Shown piece by piece: positions 48,301 to 60,831 of a stretch of 64,000 nt of DNA (position 1 is its first letter; each line of letters starts with the position of its first letter). This DNA is from Anisakis pegreffii (taxonomy: Eukaryota; Nematoda; Chromadorea; Rhabditida; Anisakidae), in the NCBI GenBank assembly GCA_035041965.1, contig JAPYMA010001917.1, positions 1 to 64,000 on the forward strand, read 5' to 3'. A program made the translations under genes and the position numbers. Below the pieces are notes generated by a model that was not told the origin of the DNA, did no database searches, and worked only from the letters and a program-made list of their open reading frames with translations.

Positions 48301-50217
48301 TTTCGCCTGCTCCATCTTTTTTAATAGATATCTCACCAATAATGAGACCAACCAATGTCTCAATAAAGAATCACGCAAAATTGTTCTGAAGCACATGAGT
48401 CCAGGAAATCGTCAGTAAGATGCACTTTCATTTATAATAGTGGTTCTCGCGTTCGGGTGCTCCATTACCCTTTTTGATGATCTGGCAGGCCGCCGTCACC
48501 CCCCCTCTCATCAGATATGGAAATCGTATATATTATGTTTAGATGATCGCTCCGTTTAGTCTTATATGCACGTCCATGATGGCAATCGACATCCCCGGGT
48601 CTTTTCTTATTGTAGTACCGTTGTGTTCCTCACATCAATACTGCAACCGAATATGATTGCATGAAAAGCTATTATCTATGACACGCTCACTTCAAACTGA
48701 TTCAGATGGATTCTCATTCTTTTCAGACGTGTTGTATTCACTCTCATAGCTATTACATGCGAATATCGTTCTCTTGATGAGTTCTTCTCATTCACTTCGT
48801 CTCTTTTCACTTCACAGTTCGAATCAATTTCTTATTCTGTGGCATATACTATTTACTGGGCATGTTAACGAGTGTTGATACCCGAAATCAACAATACAGC
48901 AATCGAATATCATTGCTCAACAACGTTCGACAGTGCAATGATCAACTATAGAGTGTGTTTGATAGAATGAGAATTTGACTTTAGTTGTTGAGTGAAATGA
49001 ATGAGAAATTAGCAAAAGAGAACACTTCTGGTGATAAAAGTTATGAGAGTAATTATAGCAGCAAGGAAAAGAATGAAAACTTGTTAAAACGTATGAAAGC
49101 CCTGCTAGATGAAGAGCGTTCCCATTAACTAACCGCATTTACATATCCGAGATAGAAAACACCATCACAATGGCGTTCCATCATGAAATAACACAAAATA
49201 CTAATTTCCCGACTCCCTCCATTACCCCTTGACATCTCCAAATTTCACAAAATGGGTAATTCCATCCCCTATGAGAACCATTGATTTATACGATACCCGT
49301 TGCATCCCAATCAATGTTTATGGTCCAACAAAGCGATATTATGATAACTGCACGACAGTACAATTCCATATTTCTTTGTTCCGTGTTTCCTTTCAGTTTT
49401 TTACTATACTTTCAGTATTCACAATGACATTCGATAGAGGTATTAGATCGGTGTGAAATATACCTTTATCGGAATACCTTTATCGGCAGTCTTTCTATCA
49501 GCACCAAATGCATCGGCTTCATTGCCATTCACTAATGTCTACAATTCACCTGGCAGCCATCAATTTGTTTGACTTATTTTTGGTTGAAAGCATCAACCGA
49601 AACAGCGGTTTAACACTGTGTGAAACAGAATGAGATTCGAACTTTAGCGCTCCGAAAGTGTGAGAGGAGAAGAATGAGTAAAACAATATTTATAATGAGA
49701 ATGCTCATGAGAGCGTTTATGAGCATGAAAAATCACTGTAGAAATTTCCAAAAATGTTTGAAAACTGGCTGAAGTGCCTCTGAATTCAACGAGTTCTGGT
49801 TAGCGGTGTTGTTACGAATTGCCAGTCGGAATCAAAATGATTTTAATGAATGTGGCTGGGATGTTGGTGCTCTCTTGTTTTAATCTTAGGCTCAAAAATT
49901 CATGGAGACAGTCGAATTGTACCTGATGTTTTAGATCATATTTACCCACAAAAACACCTCGTTCCTTTGGAACACTTCTACTCGGCTTTGGAGATGTTCC
50001 CTTTTGTGGACTCTGAGATCCAGAAGTATCTGAATGGAAAGAATTTTCGATAAATCCAGATCTCTCAACCTTATCAGATACCACTCTCAGTCGTTTCTCG
50101 AAGGAGATTGGTTCTTCTATCGATTATGTCAAATTAATGATATATATGGCGATATGATGGTAGAATGACGTTACTAACCTGTTTCAGATAAATCAGATGA
50201 CCCTCGACTTCCTTCAC
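45371..50217 (-). CDS. Protein of tandem 39-40-residue modules (one module per exon)
   Basis: Minus-strand phase-0 exons share a module of the form TL-GL-ND-IF-K, a Pro-rich middle, then GT[FY]DPNYQ. In transcript order: 50217-50179 (VKEVEGHLIYLKQ, weak), about 50012-49923 (ends VGKYDLKHQ), 49538-49464 (TLVNGNEADAFGADRK), a decayed copy at 48352-48210, 47847-47726, 47093-46977, 46654-46538, 46093-45977, 45706-45587 (TLAGLNNNDIFKVKN, ends GTYDPNYQ) and the last exon 45472-45371 (TLAGLNNDEIFKQKQ, ends LLRSKF, stop). Three shorter related exons lie between the main copies. I do not recognise a named family. The module reads as a short linear binding repeat, which is inference. Start codon and 5' exons are not found. 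A hAT-like element splits one intron. Confidence 0.75.
46180..46256 (-). pseudogene. Short module exon, copy 1, acceptor lost
   Basis: Encodes TLASLDNGDVLKQKAPPESL, then GPKAPA, but the bases before it read CTAATG instead of an AG acceptor. It lacks the GTFDPNYQ end. A GTGAAA after GPKAPA could act as a phase-0 donor. Confidence 0.55.
46355..46400. repeat. Duplicated GC-rich segment, copy 1
   Basis: GCCGAAGGGGGACGCAGTGA followed by a C run. The same text occurs at 47367-47400. Present in two of the three intervals of the exon array. Confidence 0.7.
46741..46817 (-). CDS. Short module exon, copy 2, acceptor intact
   Basis: A good CTACAG acceptor precedes TLAGLDNDIFKQKVPPESLG, then PRAAA, with a possible phase-0 donor GTGAAA. 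It is about 25 codons, without the GTFDPNYQ end. This is the only one of three copies that looks able to splice in. Confidence 0.5.
47171..47247 (-). pseudogene. Short module exon, copy 3, acceptor lost
   Basis: Related to the two copies above (LAGLDDNMFKQKAPPENLG) but the acceptor position reads CTAATG, and the first Thr codon is changed. Confidence 0.5.
47361..47402. repeat. Duplicated GC-rich segment, copy 2
   Basis: Second copy of the ACATAGCCGAAGGGGGACGC text, followed here by a purine-rich plus-strand stretch (47410-47550) unique to this interval. Confidence 0.7.
48438..49283 (+). mobile_element. hAT-like non-autonomous DNA transposon, copy 3
   Basis: The ends are TAGTGGTTCTCGCG and GAGAACCATTG, variants of the family termini. 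It is flanked by ATTTATAA and ATTTATAC, an 8-bp duplication with one mismatch. The interior matches copy 1 over long runs such as CACGCTCACTTCAAACTGAT. It has a unique 100-bp segment near 48510-48640. It lies in an intron of the module-repeat gene. Confidence 0.88.
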
Positions 50218-50230
50218 CTTAAATCTAATA

Positions 50231-53200
50231 ACGCTCACTAGCAAATTCAAGAATTTCTGCTGTTAATTCATTTATTGACATTTACAATATGAGTTTCATT
50301 GTAGATGTAAGATATCATAATTGGTGTGACGATCGCTGATCAGTTTGTAGTGTTTCGAGGATGAGGTGGATTAATGGATCGGTTCTGAACGAATGCATCA
50401 GTTGTTTGTTTGCAAAGAAAGGGACAGTTACAGAGGAACGACGGCGGAACCTCAACAGTGCTGAACCGGTCGCTGCACAGAAACCATAAGGTATGATCGA
50501 ATGAGTAAATGAACTAAACGATTTTTCCTTAGAGATCCAATAGAGACCACTGAAGACAGTGTTCTCAAAGGTATTCATTAAGTTGTCATTAATGACAAAA
50601 ACAATGTACAATATCAAAATCACATACGTTGACCATCTTTCATGTGCTTTATTTGCCTCTTCTTCTGGAAACGAAATATCATTTGTTCGTTAATTTAACT
50701 CCGATTATATTATATCACCTAATTGCTCATTTGATCAGCATTCAGCAAAACTCATTTGAATTCTCACATAAAACGAAACCTTTCGGTTTTAACAAAATAT
50801 CTTCGAACGATTGCATTATTTCCTCATACAAAAATAAGGTGATCCACTTGGGTTATCACATCTATCCTCTCCATAGCTGTGATCATTTCAGTCCATCGTA
50901 TCGTTTTCATTATTACTGATTTTATCATTATTATCACTACTGTTATTACTATTATTGTTGTTATAACTGTGTGCATATGTTTGTGTTTCGATCAATGTGG
51001 ATGAAAAGAAATACCGAACTGCATGTTATCGATGAAAGACATGCGAGTATTATTTGAAAAATGCAAATGATCGTTAAATTTTCCTGCAAATGTAAGAAAT
51101 TGGTTGTTTCAGCTGGACTTGAAGAAACATAATGTTCCATTTAACAACTCCACAAAAATTTCTCAGTCATCATTCACTCGATAACAAATTCACTAGAAGA
51201 ATACATCATTTATGATGTGCATGGCGGTGTTTTGATAAGCATTCACGAGTTCGTGATTATGACTTCATTCATGTATTTAATATTTCATTTATAAGGATAT
51301 AAAGTGTTCCATCATTCAAGATCGTGATCGAATGCGTGACGAAGTCGATCTCGTAATGAGCATAATGATACAACTGATTACAACAAAAATGTCTAACGGT
51401 CAACTCACTCGTTCCTCTTCCCACCAACTGACAAACGAGTACCCCATATTGTTCGTAGATACCCCTTCCACAAAACCGCCACGATGATGAAAAAATGTGT
51501 AAATAATAAAATACATCCTCAACTGTGAACGAATCTTTTTGGAATCATTTTGCATACATGCAATTATTCTTACAATTAGCAAACTGGGAAGTTGATAGAA
51601 CGAAACGAATTTGCATTGATCTCTCACTATGCAATCCAACAATGGAACATGTGCTGGAAAGACTAGGACGAGTAAAAATTGAGACTGCATACTATCAGTA
51701 AAATTACTTGAAAAACCTAATTTTTGGTTAGAAAATTCTTTCGAAATATGTTGACAATTGATTATGATAGACTTACAGTGTGGGCGATTTCTGTCATAAA
51801 TTAGAACAATTTTTGCAAATGAATCCGCTGAGGTAAATTGCTTTGACACTCGAGTTATATTATACTCTTTCAGGCATATTTCGAGATGGGTAATTACAAA
51901 GAGTCAAGGAATTTTAGGCGTAATTGATATTACTTCATAACTCCATTTCAAAATGAATTCTTTGAAAATAACATATCATGATTTCACAATCGACAAGTAC
52001 AAAACGATGATTCATGATGAAGAATGAACTGTAAGTGATCAGAAAATCACGTAGCTATCAAACACAAATGAAACGCCGTGAATCACTAATCGAGGTAACG
52101 CCAAATACATGATGAATCATTCGTAATTTCGTGATGTCAAACATCTCATCAAAACAACACCAACGTAATGTTGAATTCAGTACTGCCCACAACAAAGCGC
52201 TCGTACAAAATTTATTCAAATATTATATTTATACGCCTCCGAACCTCACTTAGCGATCAATGCTTATAATAAGGTATTTCGAATGAATTGCTTTCTACCT
52301 CATTTATGAGTATCATTTCATATTCACTACACGATATTCAATCATAATATTTGCTTTGAAACAAATATTTGCTTTGTTGCAATGTGTCAGCAAGGCGACT
52401 TCACCAATGCGTCTCCTCTCTACCGTGATGTTTCCACATATTGCGCAATTTATTTCTATCACGGTTCGATGAACTGGCTGATAGTGTTTCCACTTTTTGT
52501 AATATGGCCTGATAAGCCTCGCGGGTGCCACAACCGACGGCTATTCACTGGATTGTTGAGCATTCGGGTTCAGCTGAAATAGGCGCTGTTGCTACCGTTA
52601 GCTGCGGAGCTGATAAAGTAATGGTAGCAACGAAATGACTGAATCCAACCAAACAGCACTTCAACGCCTTAGTTCATCAGACGTATTTATGTTTTGATCA
52701 CAATTATGCCATATGATATGATTATTGGATTCGGTTTGCAATTAGTTGCAAGGAACTGGTTCGAAAACAAGTAGCAATTTTTTGTGGTGATAATAAGATT
52801 AGCGATATTGACATAACCGAGAGATTATTTCTGAGCATATTTTATATTACACTTGGACGTTTTGAGAACATTAATTTTGTATGAATTGAGTTGTATGGTT
52901 GTATTGAATGACTGAATGTAAATTAAGACGAGGTTGGCATTTGGGTGTCTGTTACTTTTTATTTTATGATGTTATTTACGAGTGTTTCAAGTGAATCGAC
53001 GTGATAAGCGAAATAATAGGAATGTTATCAACCTGTACTTTCCCGTTATTTTTTATCTATTCCTAACTGTTCAACAACTCACCGTGGGAAACTGCATTGG
53101 TTGAATTTATTCGTTCGATTTTATTCCCTCTGAGCATTCCTTTTCGAATTCAGTCTGATCCTAAGCCATTGTTACACCAAATTTTGTTCAACTCCTATCA

Positions 53201-53359
53201 ATTTAAGCGTCTTATTTTGTTGTTTACCATCAGCAGTTGAGCAGTTTGTTGGAGAGGTGCATCATAGGATGAGAAGTTAACTGCAGCTGTTAAAAATGAT
53301 TTGATAAAGAGAACCTTCATAGTGATTATTGGGATAAGAGCGACTACAGTGCATCGTAA
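50231..53359. other. Intergenic, no supported gene
   Basis: Several frames exist (for example 50315-50623 and 51400-51849 on the minus strand), but none has splice support or a recognised domain. A nested hairpin lies at 52588-52631: GTTGCTACC pairs with GGTAGCAAC, enclosing AGCTGCGGAGCT. The block 52380-52640 is somewhat GC-richer than its surroundings. Confidence 0.4.
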
Positions 53360-53411
53360 AATTGAGCTGCTTTTTTTAGGCACGATAGTGCCTAAAAAAA
53401 GCAACTCAATT
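53360..53411. repeat. Near-perfect 52-bp palindrome
   Basis: Arms of 24 bp (AATTGAGCTGCTTTTTTTAG and 4 more) around a GATA loop, with one mismatch (GCTGC against GTTGC). Both strands can read LFLGTIVPKKS across it, which is a by-product of the symmetry. Confidence 0.9.
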
Positions 53412-54121
53412 CAGGAAACCACGCTAAATCTGTTGCAAATCATCATAATCCGTCTTTTCGAAAGTTCAGTAACAAAATTGAGGTTAGGAGAATGCAGTAG
53501 ATTATAAAAGAAGATGCGTTAATATTGGCGACGAACGTGTATGTTTCCTGTTCTAGTTGTGTCTATAATTCCATTAGATTGACAAATAGCCCTAGTGTAA
53601 TTTCAATCATCGATGAGTCATGGTCTGTCAAATGCTTGACTGTTCCTGAATTTATGTCTGTCCGGCTGACATGCTCATCATACATACTTTGAGGTATGCA
53701 GCTGGAAAATACTAATGATATTAAGTCGCCAACGCGAATTACTTAAATGTTTAAAGTGAGAGAAGGCTGACTCACCACTGAAATAACCAGTTTTTGCAGT
53801 AGTCGTATCCAACCAACCAACATATTATTAGCTGCACACTGCGTCACATTGAATTTGATGATGTCCTATCGAAATAGATTGTTGTTCGCTTTGCAATGCA
53901 AATGATTCAATGCAAGCTGAACATCAGCTAAATGAAGTCGAATATCGATCTCTTGCTCTGCAAACGTTCTCATGCCGCTTTCATTTTTCCATTCTCATTT
54001 CAAAATTCCGTTGACTTCTCATCTCCAAACAACCAGTTTTACGCGCCCATACCAATTGATGATGACTAAATATTGGTTGCTGTGAAATAATATTGTTTTA
54101 TAGGTGTAGCTCAGATCAGAT

Positions 54122-57100
54122 ATGTTCCGAAGTGGGTTTTTTGGGACGATTCGGCAACAGCCGGACTTTAATGCTGCACAAACAGCTGAAGAGTTGAGGA
54201 ATGCGATGAAAGGATTCGGATGTGACAAGGCGAAGGTGGTGCATCTGTTAACTCGCATCAACAATGCCCAACGACAAATGGTCAGTTGATTGCAGCTGAT
54301 AGCTTTATTCTCATTCCGTACGTAAGGTATTTGCTTTTTCACGATAATATTGTTCATGTCGATAAAAGTTGTTCGGTCGATAGTTAGATTTGGTTTGTTT
54401 CGTGGTGCGATGCGGTGAGAAAAAGCGATTGAAAACGTAGAAACGTTCGAGGATTGGTCGTGAGAGAAATAAAGAATAAATGAACTGAGGAATGCATTCG
54501 TTTGGACAATTAGTTAGAATGTCGTCTCTCTAAGTTTTCTTAAACTGAAAATTTTCTGCTGATCTGCTCACACTGAATGTTTGAAAAAGCCGAACCGAAA
54601 TCTGTTTATTTAAATGATGAATGAGTAATACTACAAGTCACTGAAAAAGTAATGCAGATAATCTGTTCTCTAAATAATAATCAACATCCTTCTCCGAATC
54701 AGTTCCATCAGACATCTGAAATATGTTACTCTCTATTCTTCATGTTATGTTCGTTTTTGTATCATAACACAAACTGAAGTATTATGAAACACTATCCATT
54801 TCATCACCCAACATGTCCATTCATACATAAATCGTGAAGTGATTTTGAAAGATGAACGAAACGTGGCATTTTGAGGTATCAGCAGAATATACAGCATTGT
54901 ATGGACGTGAGCTGATGAAGGATTTGAAGAGTGAGTTAAGTGGTGATTTGGAGGAGTTGGTATTGGCGTTGATGTTATCACCGGGGGTGTACGATTCGAG
55001 ACGTTTACATCACGCAATCAGTGTGAGTTCATTTTACTCATTATCACTTAAGTAATCCAACGAAAGTTTGATATTCTATGAAATGTTAGCGTTCATTCCA
55101 ACAAAAGATGAGCGATATGCTTCACGAATAATAGGTTTGTCAGTGTAATCTTGCAATAAAGGTTGTGATTGCTGAATAAAATGAAAAGAATATGGCAAGC
55201 ATAATAGGTGATAGATGTGATCAGTGGCTAGGATTTCTTCCAAAGGGGGGAGGGGGTGCAGGATGGTCTGTTTCAAGAAATAACTGAATTTTGAGGTGTG
55301 CTTTTCAACGTTTATTTTTTCATCCTTCTCCTTACCCTCCTTTCTTTTCCTCCTTTTCCCCAGTTTCTACTCCCTTCTCTTTTCCTCTTCTTTCCCTCCT
55401 TTCCTTCCGTTCTCGAGGGATGAATACGTACCCCTTGCATCCCCCTTGAATATGCCTGTTGATGTGATTAATGATAACACGTTACTGAACCACCCTCGAT
55501 CACTCGTACTAAAGTTAGAGCAATCGAATCACCACATTGATTTAATCGTGAAATACTCCGCTTTCAGGGTATGGGAACAGACGAAAAGGTTTTAATTGAT
55601 GTGATTTGTACGCGTTCCAATCGACAATTGAATGCTATAAAAACGGCTTATCGAGGTCAATTCGGTGGTTCGTTAGAAAGTGCTGTGAAATGGGATACTT
55701 CTGGCGATTTTGAGCAGTTACTCGTTGCGTTATTGCAAGCGAAACGAGATGAGAGTAATTCTGCGAATCGAGCAACGGCTAGAGAGGTAGGTATACATAC
55801 GACTTGATTTCCATGCTTTTGCATTCATCATGAATATCACGTTATAAACTATGCGAGATTTCTCTGTTATCAAATGATTTTTGCAACATCAGCAGAGTAG
55901 AGTCGCTTGCTTTTAACTGTTCTTGAACGTTTCGTTCGAGTTATGAAACCGGCTCATTTTCAGACATGTATTAGGAGTTGATACTTATATCTCTAGAAGA
56001 GTTGATGATTGATATTTATTGGAAATACTTTTTATGCTTATTTTAGTTAGCAGAGAAGTTGTATGCAGCCGGAGAGAAGCGATGGGGTACGGATGAAGAT
56101 GTGTTCACATCAATACTTGTAAATGAAAGTTATGCGCAATTGAGGCTTGTTTTCGAGGAATATAATGCACTGTATGGTCATGAAATTGAGGAGGCGATTA
56201 AAGTGAGTCGTTTTTGTTTTAGTAATGCGAATACATACGAGGATTACAATAATCACTCGTTATGAGAATAATCACTTAATATCATCTGTTTCGTCTTTAA
56301 CGGCCATATCGCTCTTCTGCACATAGTCGATAACTAAGGGGCAGCTCATGGAACCGTCCATCCCGTCTCGATCGATCATTGAAGAATCAGTGCGGTAGTG
56401 TCAAAAGTATAACCGTATAATAGTCAACAAAAATTTCAGGGTGAATTTGGCGGTGATGCAAAGAATGGATTCCTAACAATGATTGAGTGCATTCGAAGTC
56501 CGCCTAAATTCTTCGCCAGATGTCTCTATGAATCAATGAAGGTAGTAGTCTCAAATTAATTCGATATGATCATACCACCATTCTGACAGCTTTTCATAAC
56601 ATATAATTATGTAGTCAGTTTATCAAACTGTCATAAAACTTTACTATCTTCTGAATGAATATTCTATATGCATCCATTCCACCTGTGGCTTTTTCCACAA
56701 AACGTGACTGATTTCAAGAAATAGGTAGATCTGTTGTCGAGATCCAAAAAATCTTTTCGATTTGTCGTTTCTTAAGTTGATCTGATGCGCTAATTCCGAT
56801 TCACTTCTTGATGAATGGAACTGAAGGATTTTCACCTGTGAAGGAATGTTTTGCGTGCGAGTAAATGGTATGTTGAAATCGATGAAGTTGTTGAGCCTGA
56901 GCCAAGCAATGATTTGATTAATATTTGATAACAACTGAATGTGAGAGATTTGGAGCAAAATTGAATCTGTTATTTATTGGCGTTCAGGGACTTGGTACAA
57001 ATGACAGTGAATTGATTCGAGTGATCGTTACGAGATCGGAATGCGATTTAGCCTTGATCCGCGACGAATATCCACAACAGTACGGCGAGTCGTTGGTCGA

Positions 57101-57167
57101 TGCCATTCGTGGCGATACTTCTGGTGCTTACAGAGACGGCCTCGTTGCCATTGTTCAGGGAAATTGA
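54122..57167 (+). CDS. Annexin, four-repeat calcium-dependent phospholipid-binding protein
   Basis: Six exons, all in phase 0: 54122-54280, 54876-55022, 55568-55786, 56047-56202, 56440-56541 and 56988-57167 (TGA), giving 320 residues, the normal annexin core length. Repeat 1 has [20 protein letters not shown] and a matching [13 protein letters not shown]. Repeat 2 has [20 protein letters not shown] and [12 protein letters not shown]. Repeat 3 has [18 protein letters not shown]. Repeat 4 has [17 protein letters not shown] and [15 protein letters not shown]. The G-x-G-T plus distal acidic residue of the type II calcium site is intact in repeats 2 and 4 but altered in repeat 1 (GFGC). The N-terminal tail is short (about 20 residues). 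It resembles the nematode nex family; I cannot assign a member. The exon 2 acceptor TTTTGAG is the weakest junction. Confidence 0.95.
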
Positions 57168-59011
57168 TGAATCATTTTAATTATGATAATGTGATATTTG
57201 ACATCGGTTCTTAAGTGTTCTTTTCATCTTATCAGTTCCCATCTTCCTTCTCCATAGCTCAAATTATTCCGAATTATTTGAGTAATCATAAATAGTTATT
57301 ACTATTATTACCTTATATTCAGTGTCCACTATTTGAAAAATACTTCCGTGTTTTCATTAGAATATATTCTGACAGAAGTTCATCCTGAAAAGGTTTCAGC
57401 AACTAAAAAACAGAAATATGTACACTAAGCAGCGCTACCGTTTTCTGTTTCCTTGTTTACTAAACTTTTTCACATTTTCATTGCCGATTCCTCTTTTCAT
57501 CACTTTGTGGAAGGGGTCAATTCGCAGATGAAAGTGTAATTTTGGATGAAGATGACTGTAATAAGAAGTGGTAATAGTGATAGTAATAAAGCAACAATAA
57601 AGTGTTCAGTGCATGTAAATCTATCGTTTTCAAATTTAATGCTGATTTTTGATGCTTCACTGCAAGTAATAAATGTCGTGCAAATGTCATACATCTGTGG
57701 ATGTATTTTCAACCACTCCCTCCAGAGAGAGCTATGTCGAAGTGTAATTAACTTGTCCGCAGTAACGATTACAACAACTGGAAATATGCTCTGTCATCAA
57801 ATATTTTATTATCAAAATGTCAATATTGTTCTATGTAATCGTTTTCGAATGTGTTTCAATGTAATTAATTCCGCTTATTTTGTGGTTCAACGCAAAAAAT
57901 CAGTGAGTTTTCGTTCATATTATGCAATTTTATTGATGAAATTAATAAATGTCTTTCCTCCATCGATGTGTCTTTATTCGCATTTGTTTGCACAAGAGTG
58001 AAAGACAAAAAGCAATCATATGATTGTTGGTTGTTTGGAGATATTCATAAAAGCCTACTTTTTCAACAACTCAAGTAATACTCGAATGCTATTACAAGGC
58101 GAAGATTCATTTCTGGTTAAACCAATCTTCAATTTGAAGTTGTTATGCTATTGTCTCAACTTTGAATTGAAACACAGATTATTCGTCGACATTATGAATA
58201 AAAGTCGGTCAAACGATTAATTCCGTTTGAAAAGTGATGAAGCGGCTTCAAACTATTTTATGTTATTATCAGCACGTCGCGTTCACACACAGTCGACCTG
58301 ATTCAGTCACTCAATACAATCACATATACATGTTCCCTATTCAAGGACCTAACGCGCCAGTAAATGACAATTTCTACTTCGTTGATACCATTCAGTTGCA
58401 CTATTGCTAATTTTTACGAAGCTCTGTGAACAGATCTGCGTTATCAGATTTGATGCTGAAACATTCGCCACTAAATCAAGATAAGATCGGCGATATAACT
58501 ATAGGCATATGATACGACCATTTGATGGCGTTTGTTGCAATTACTCAAAACTTGAAGGCGATTGATCTACTGAAGTCATTAAATCAAAGCGAAAACCAAA
58601 ATCAGCTTTATTTCGAGCCAATTCAATGACTGGAACATTTGAAGAGATCAAGAACGGCCTTGCGATAAATCGGTATCGCAAAAACTGTGCAAATGCTGAT
58701 CACAATCGTTCTGAGCTGAAATTTGTTATCGAACATTATGATTTTATTACTGTTCTGTTCCGTTCTGCTCAATAAAATAACCCCTCTTCTATTGCGAGCT
58801 ATATCATGTACTCATATTAGGGCACGATTTCTTAATATGCTGTTATCATGAGGAGCACTGCATCGAAGCACCAAATTAATCTATTGATTCATTCTATATT
58901 GTTCATTTTGTTGGTTGATGATTATGCATGCAAATTCGGAAACTGAGAAGTATTATTTGGCGCTCACTTATTACGTTTTGTGACCAAATAATGAATTCTC
59001 GCAAACTATGC
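57168..59011. other. Tail-to-tail spacer after annexin
   Basis: AATAAA words at about 57585 and 57596 may end the annexin message, about 420 nt after its stop. The 57546-58001 frame lacks domain features and splice logic and is not accepted. Otherwise AT-rich with nothing recognised. Confidence 0.45.
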
Positions 59012-60831
59012 TCAAAACAATTGCTCCCTTGGAATATCGAAACACTGCAGAAAATAGCAAGCAACATCAATCAGCGCGCTATTATTCAAATGCTCCAGGC
59101 AACTTCGGGCGTGACCAAGATCAGCCTTCATAACAAAAGTGCCAATGCTAATCGTGGTTCCCGTCAATTTACCTGAAATTCGGTGGTTGCAGCGAAAGAG
59201 TTAATTTTAGCGAGCAGATCCTTGTCGAGCACATACTGTAACGCGTTGGACATTATGAATGCTGAAAGAAGCAGTTAATGAGTATCCAGCATGATTTTTT
59301 CATGGATGAGTGACGATACGAACATTCATCTTATGCTTCGATGCTGTCAAGAAGCACAAATATACGACCAATAATAAGAACCAACCTATTGCAGGAAGAG
59401 TAAGAATGTTCAATGGAACACAATAAAAGATGAATGAAATCAAACGTCTACGGTTTCGAGCCAGCTGGTCACCTGCCGTGCCATGCAAATTGCTTGATCG
59501 CACCGCATTTACTGCCTGAAATGCTCATCAAAAAATGATATTGGCAAGCAGCCGTGGTGTCCACCCGAAGTTAAGTTAAAACAGCTTCGACTCATGCACT
59601 CGTAAGAACGAATCCATCAGGAAAATGCAAACTTGCTGTGCTAGGACGGAAGAATATGCAGAATAAATTCGGCAAACAAAAATAAACGCTAACTGCTCTT
59701 ACCTTGATAGTGACAACAATCGTAGATATCACGATAACACTGAGTACCACAGTAAAAAGATTGCTTGCTATTTCGGCGAATACCTGATGCTCTACAGCAA
59801 ACATAAATTCTACAATCACCATCGAGGGAGGAAAAATGAAGCAGAACAGATGGATAATTAGGCAGTGAGGAACCCAAGAACTGCAACGGAACGGATATTG
59901 AAATCAAGATGATTTGATGTAGCAGTCGCAAACGATGTCACCATATATTAAATCTCAAATCTAGTAAATAAATCTGGTCTTGAATGGTATCTTAGCGATA
60001 GATTTGAACAATACACTGATATCAATAACGAAATCAGCTGGAAGGACGATTGCACAGAGACGGTAGCAGTGAGGACAGAATTGGATTATGTAACGGGTCT
60101 CCATTACGTTGCAACGTCACATTCGAAAACTCGGCTGATTCCACTTCAGGGAATTGATGTGATCACAACAATATGGATGAGTTTTCAATTTGAAATTAAC
60201 CGTTTGTCAATGTAGTTTGCGAAGAAGGTTGGTGATTTGAATGCCAAATAAGAAATCGAAACGAAGAAAAGAGTGAACAAACGGAACGACATGGCAGTCG
60301 CTGACAGTACTGAAGTAAGCACGACTCGAGAAGCGTTCGTCCTGTAAAGAATTGCAATCGACCGGACGCAAGAGCCCATAATTAGTGCACAGTAGTTTTT
60401 GAATGGAAAAAAATGAGAGGTAACTTAAGAAATGAGAGGTACATTCATGTCATCCGTACAGTTAAGCCGGAGGTATTGGGTAGCATTGCTCACATCCTGC
60501 AAAAAGCAAACGATCTCTAACACGAGATCAGAACAGAAGTGGAGAGTTCAAATGAGGTTAACTACACATCACGTTCTGTTGCCTGAATACTGAGATGAGA
60601 ATAACCATTGTATCGTCACATGTGGATTGTACCATGAAATGACTTGCAGTATATGGGCCGTTAACACGACGCAATCGCACAAGATCAGCTCCGTGTAGAG
60701 GTGAAGTGTAAATGATTTAAACAGTTCACGCTTCAATTTCCTAATTGATATGTATAAGACGAACAACGCCATCGGAGATCGTAAGACCATAAGAGAAAGA
60801 TTGACGATCTCTTCTGGACGGCGGAGATAAG
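59012..60831 (-). CDS. Nematode-type 7TM chemoreceptor (serpentine receptor), 5' end missing
   Basis: Phase-linked exons in transcript order: 60831-60644, 60496-60460, 60423-60201, 59880-59703, 59515-59386, 59261-59173 and 59125-59012 (TGA); about 319 residues plus an unseen start exon. Hydrophobic spans are NLSLMVLRSPMALFVLYISI, LYTELILCDCVVLTAHILQ, TSVLSATAMSFRLFTLFFVS, HCLIIHLFCFIFPPSMV, IASNLFTVVLSVIVISTIVV and RRLISFIFYCVPLNILTL, with a weak last one in the final exon. A loop segment carries DVSNATQYLRLN with an N-glycosylation site. After the third span comes YLAFKSPTFFANYIDKR, in the place of the G-protein-contact motif. Such receptors sit in sensory neuron cilia and detect odours or pheromones. 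The subfamily (srbc, srx or other) is not assigned. The exon 2 to 3 junction needs a 36-nt intron and is uncertain. Confidence 0.75.

Noticed and set aside
45371..50217. Calponin-like (UNC-87 type) repeat identity for the module protein
   Set aside because: The module pattern (TL-GL-ND-IFK, GTYDPNYQ) does not match calponin repeats; no named family could be assigned.
51400..51849. 149-codon minus-strand frame
   Set aside because: No splice support, no domain, and mixed amino-acid composition like translated AT-rich DNA.
57546..58001. 151-codon plus-strand frame
   Set aside because: Chance-like composition, no recognised domain, and it lies in the probable annexin 3' region.
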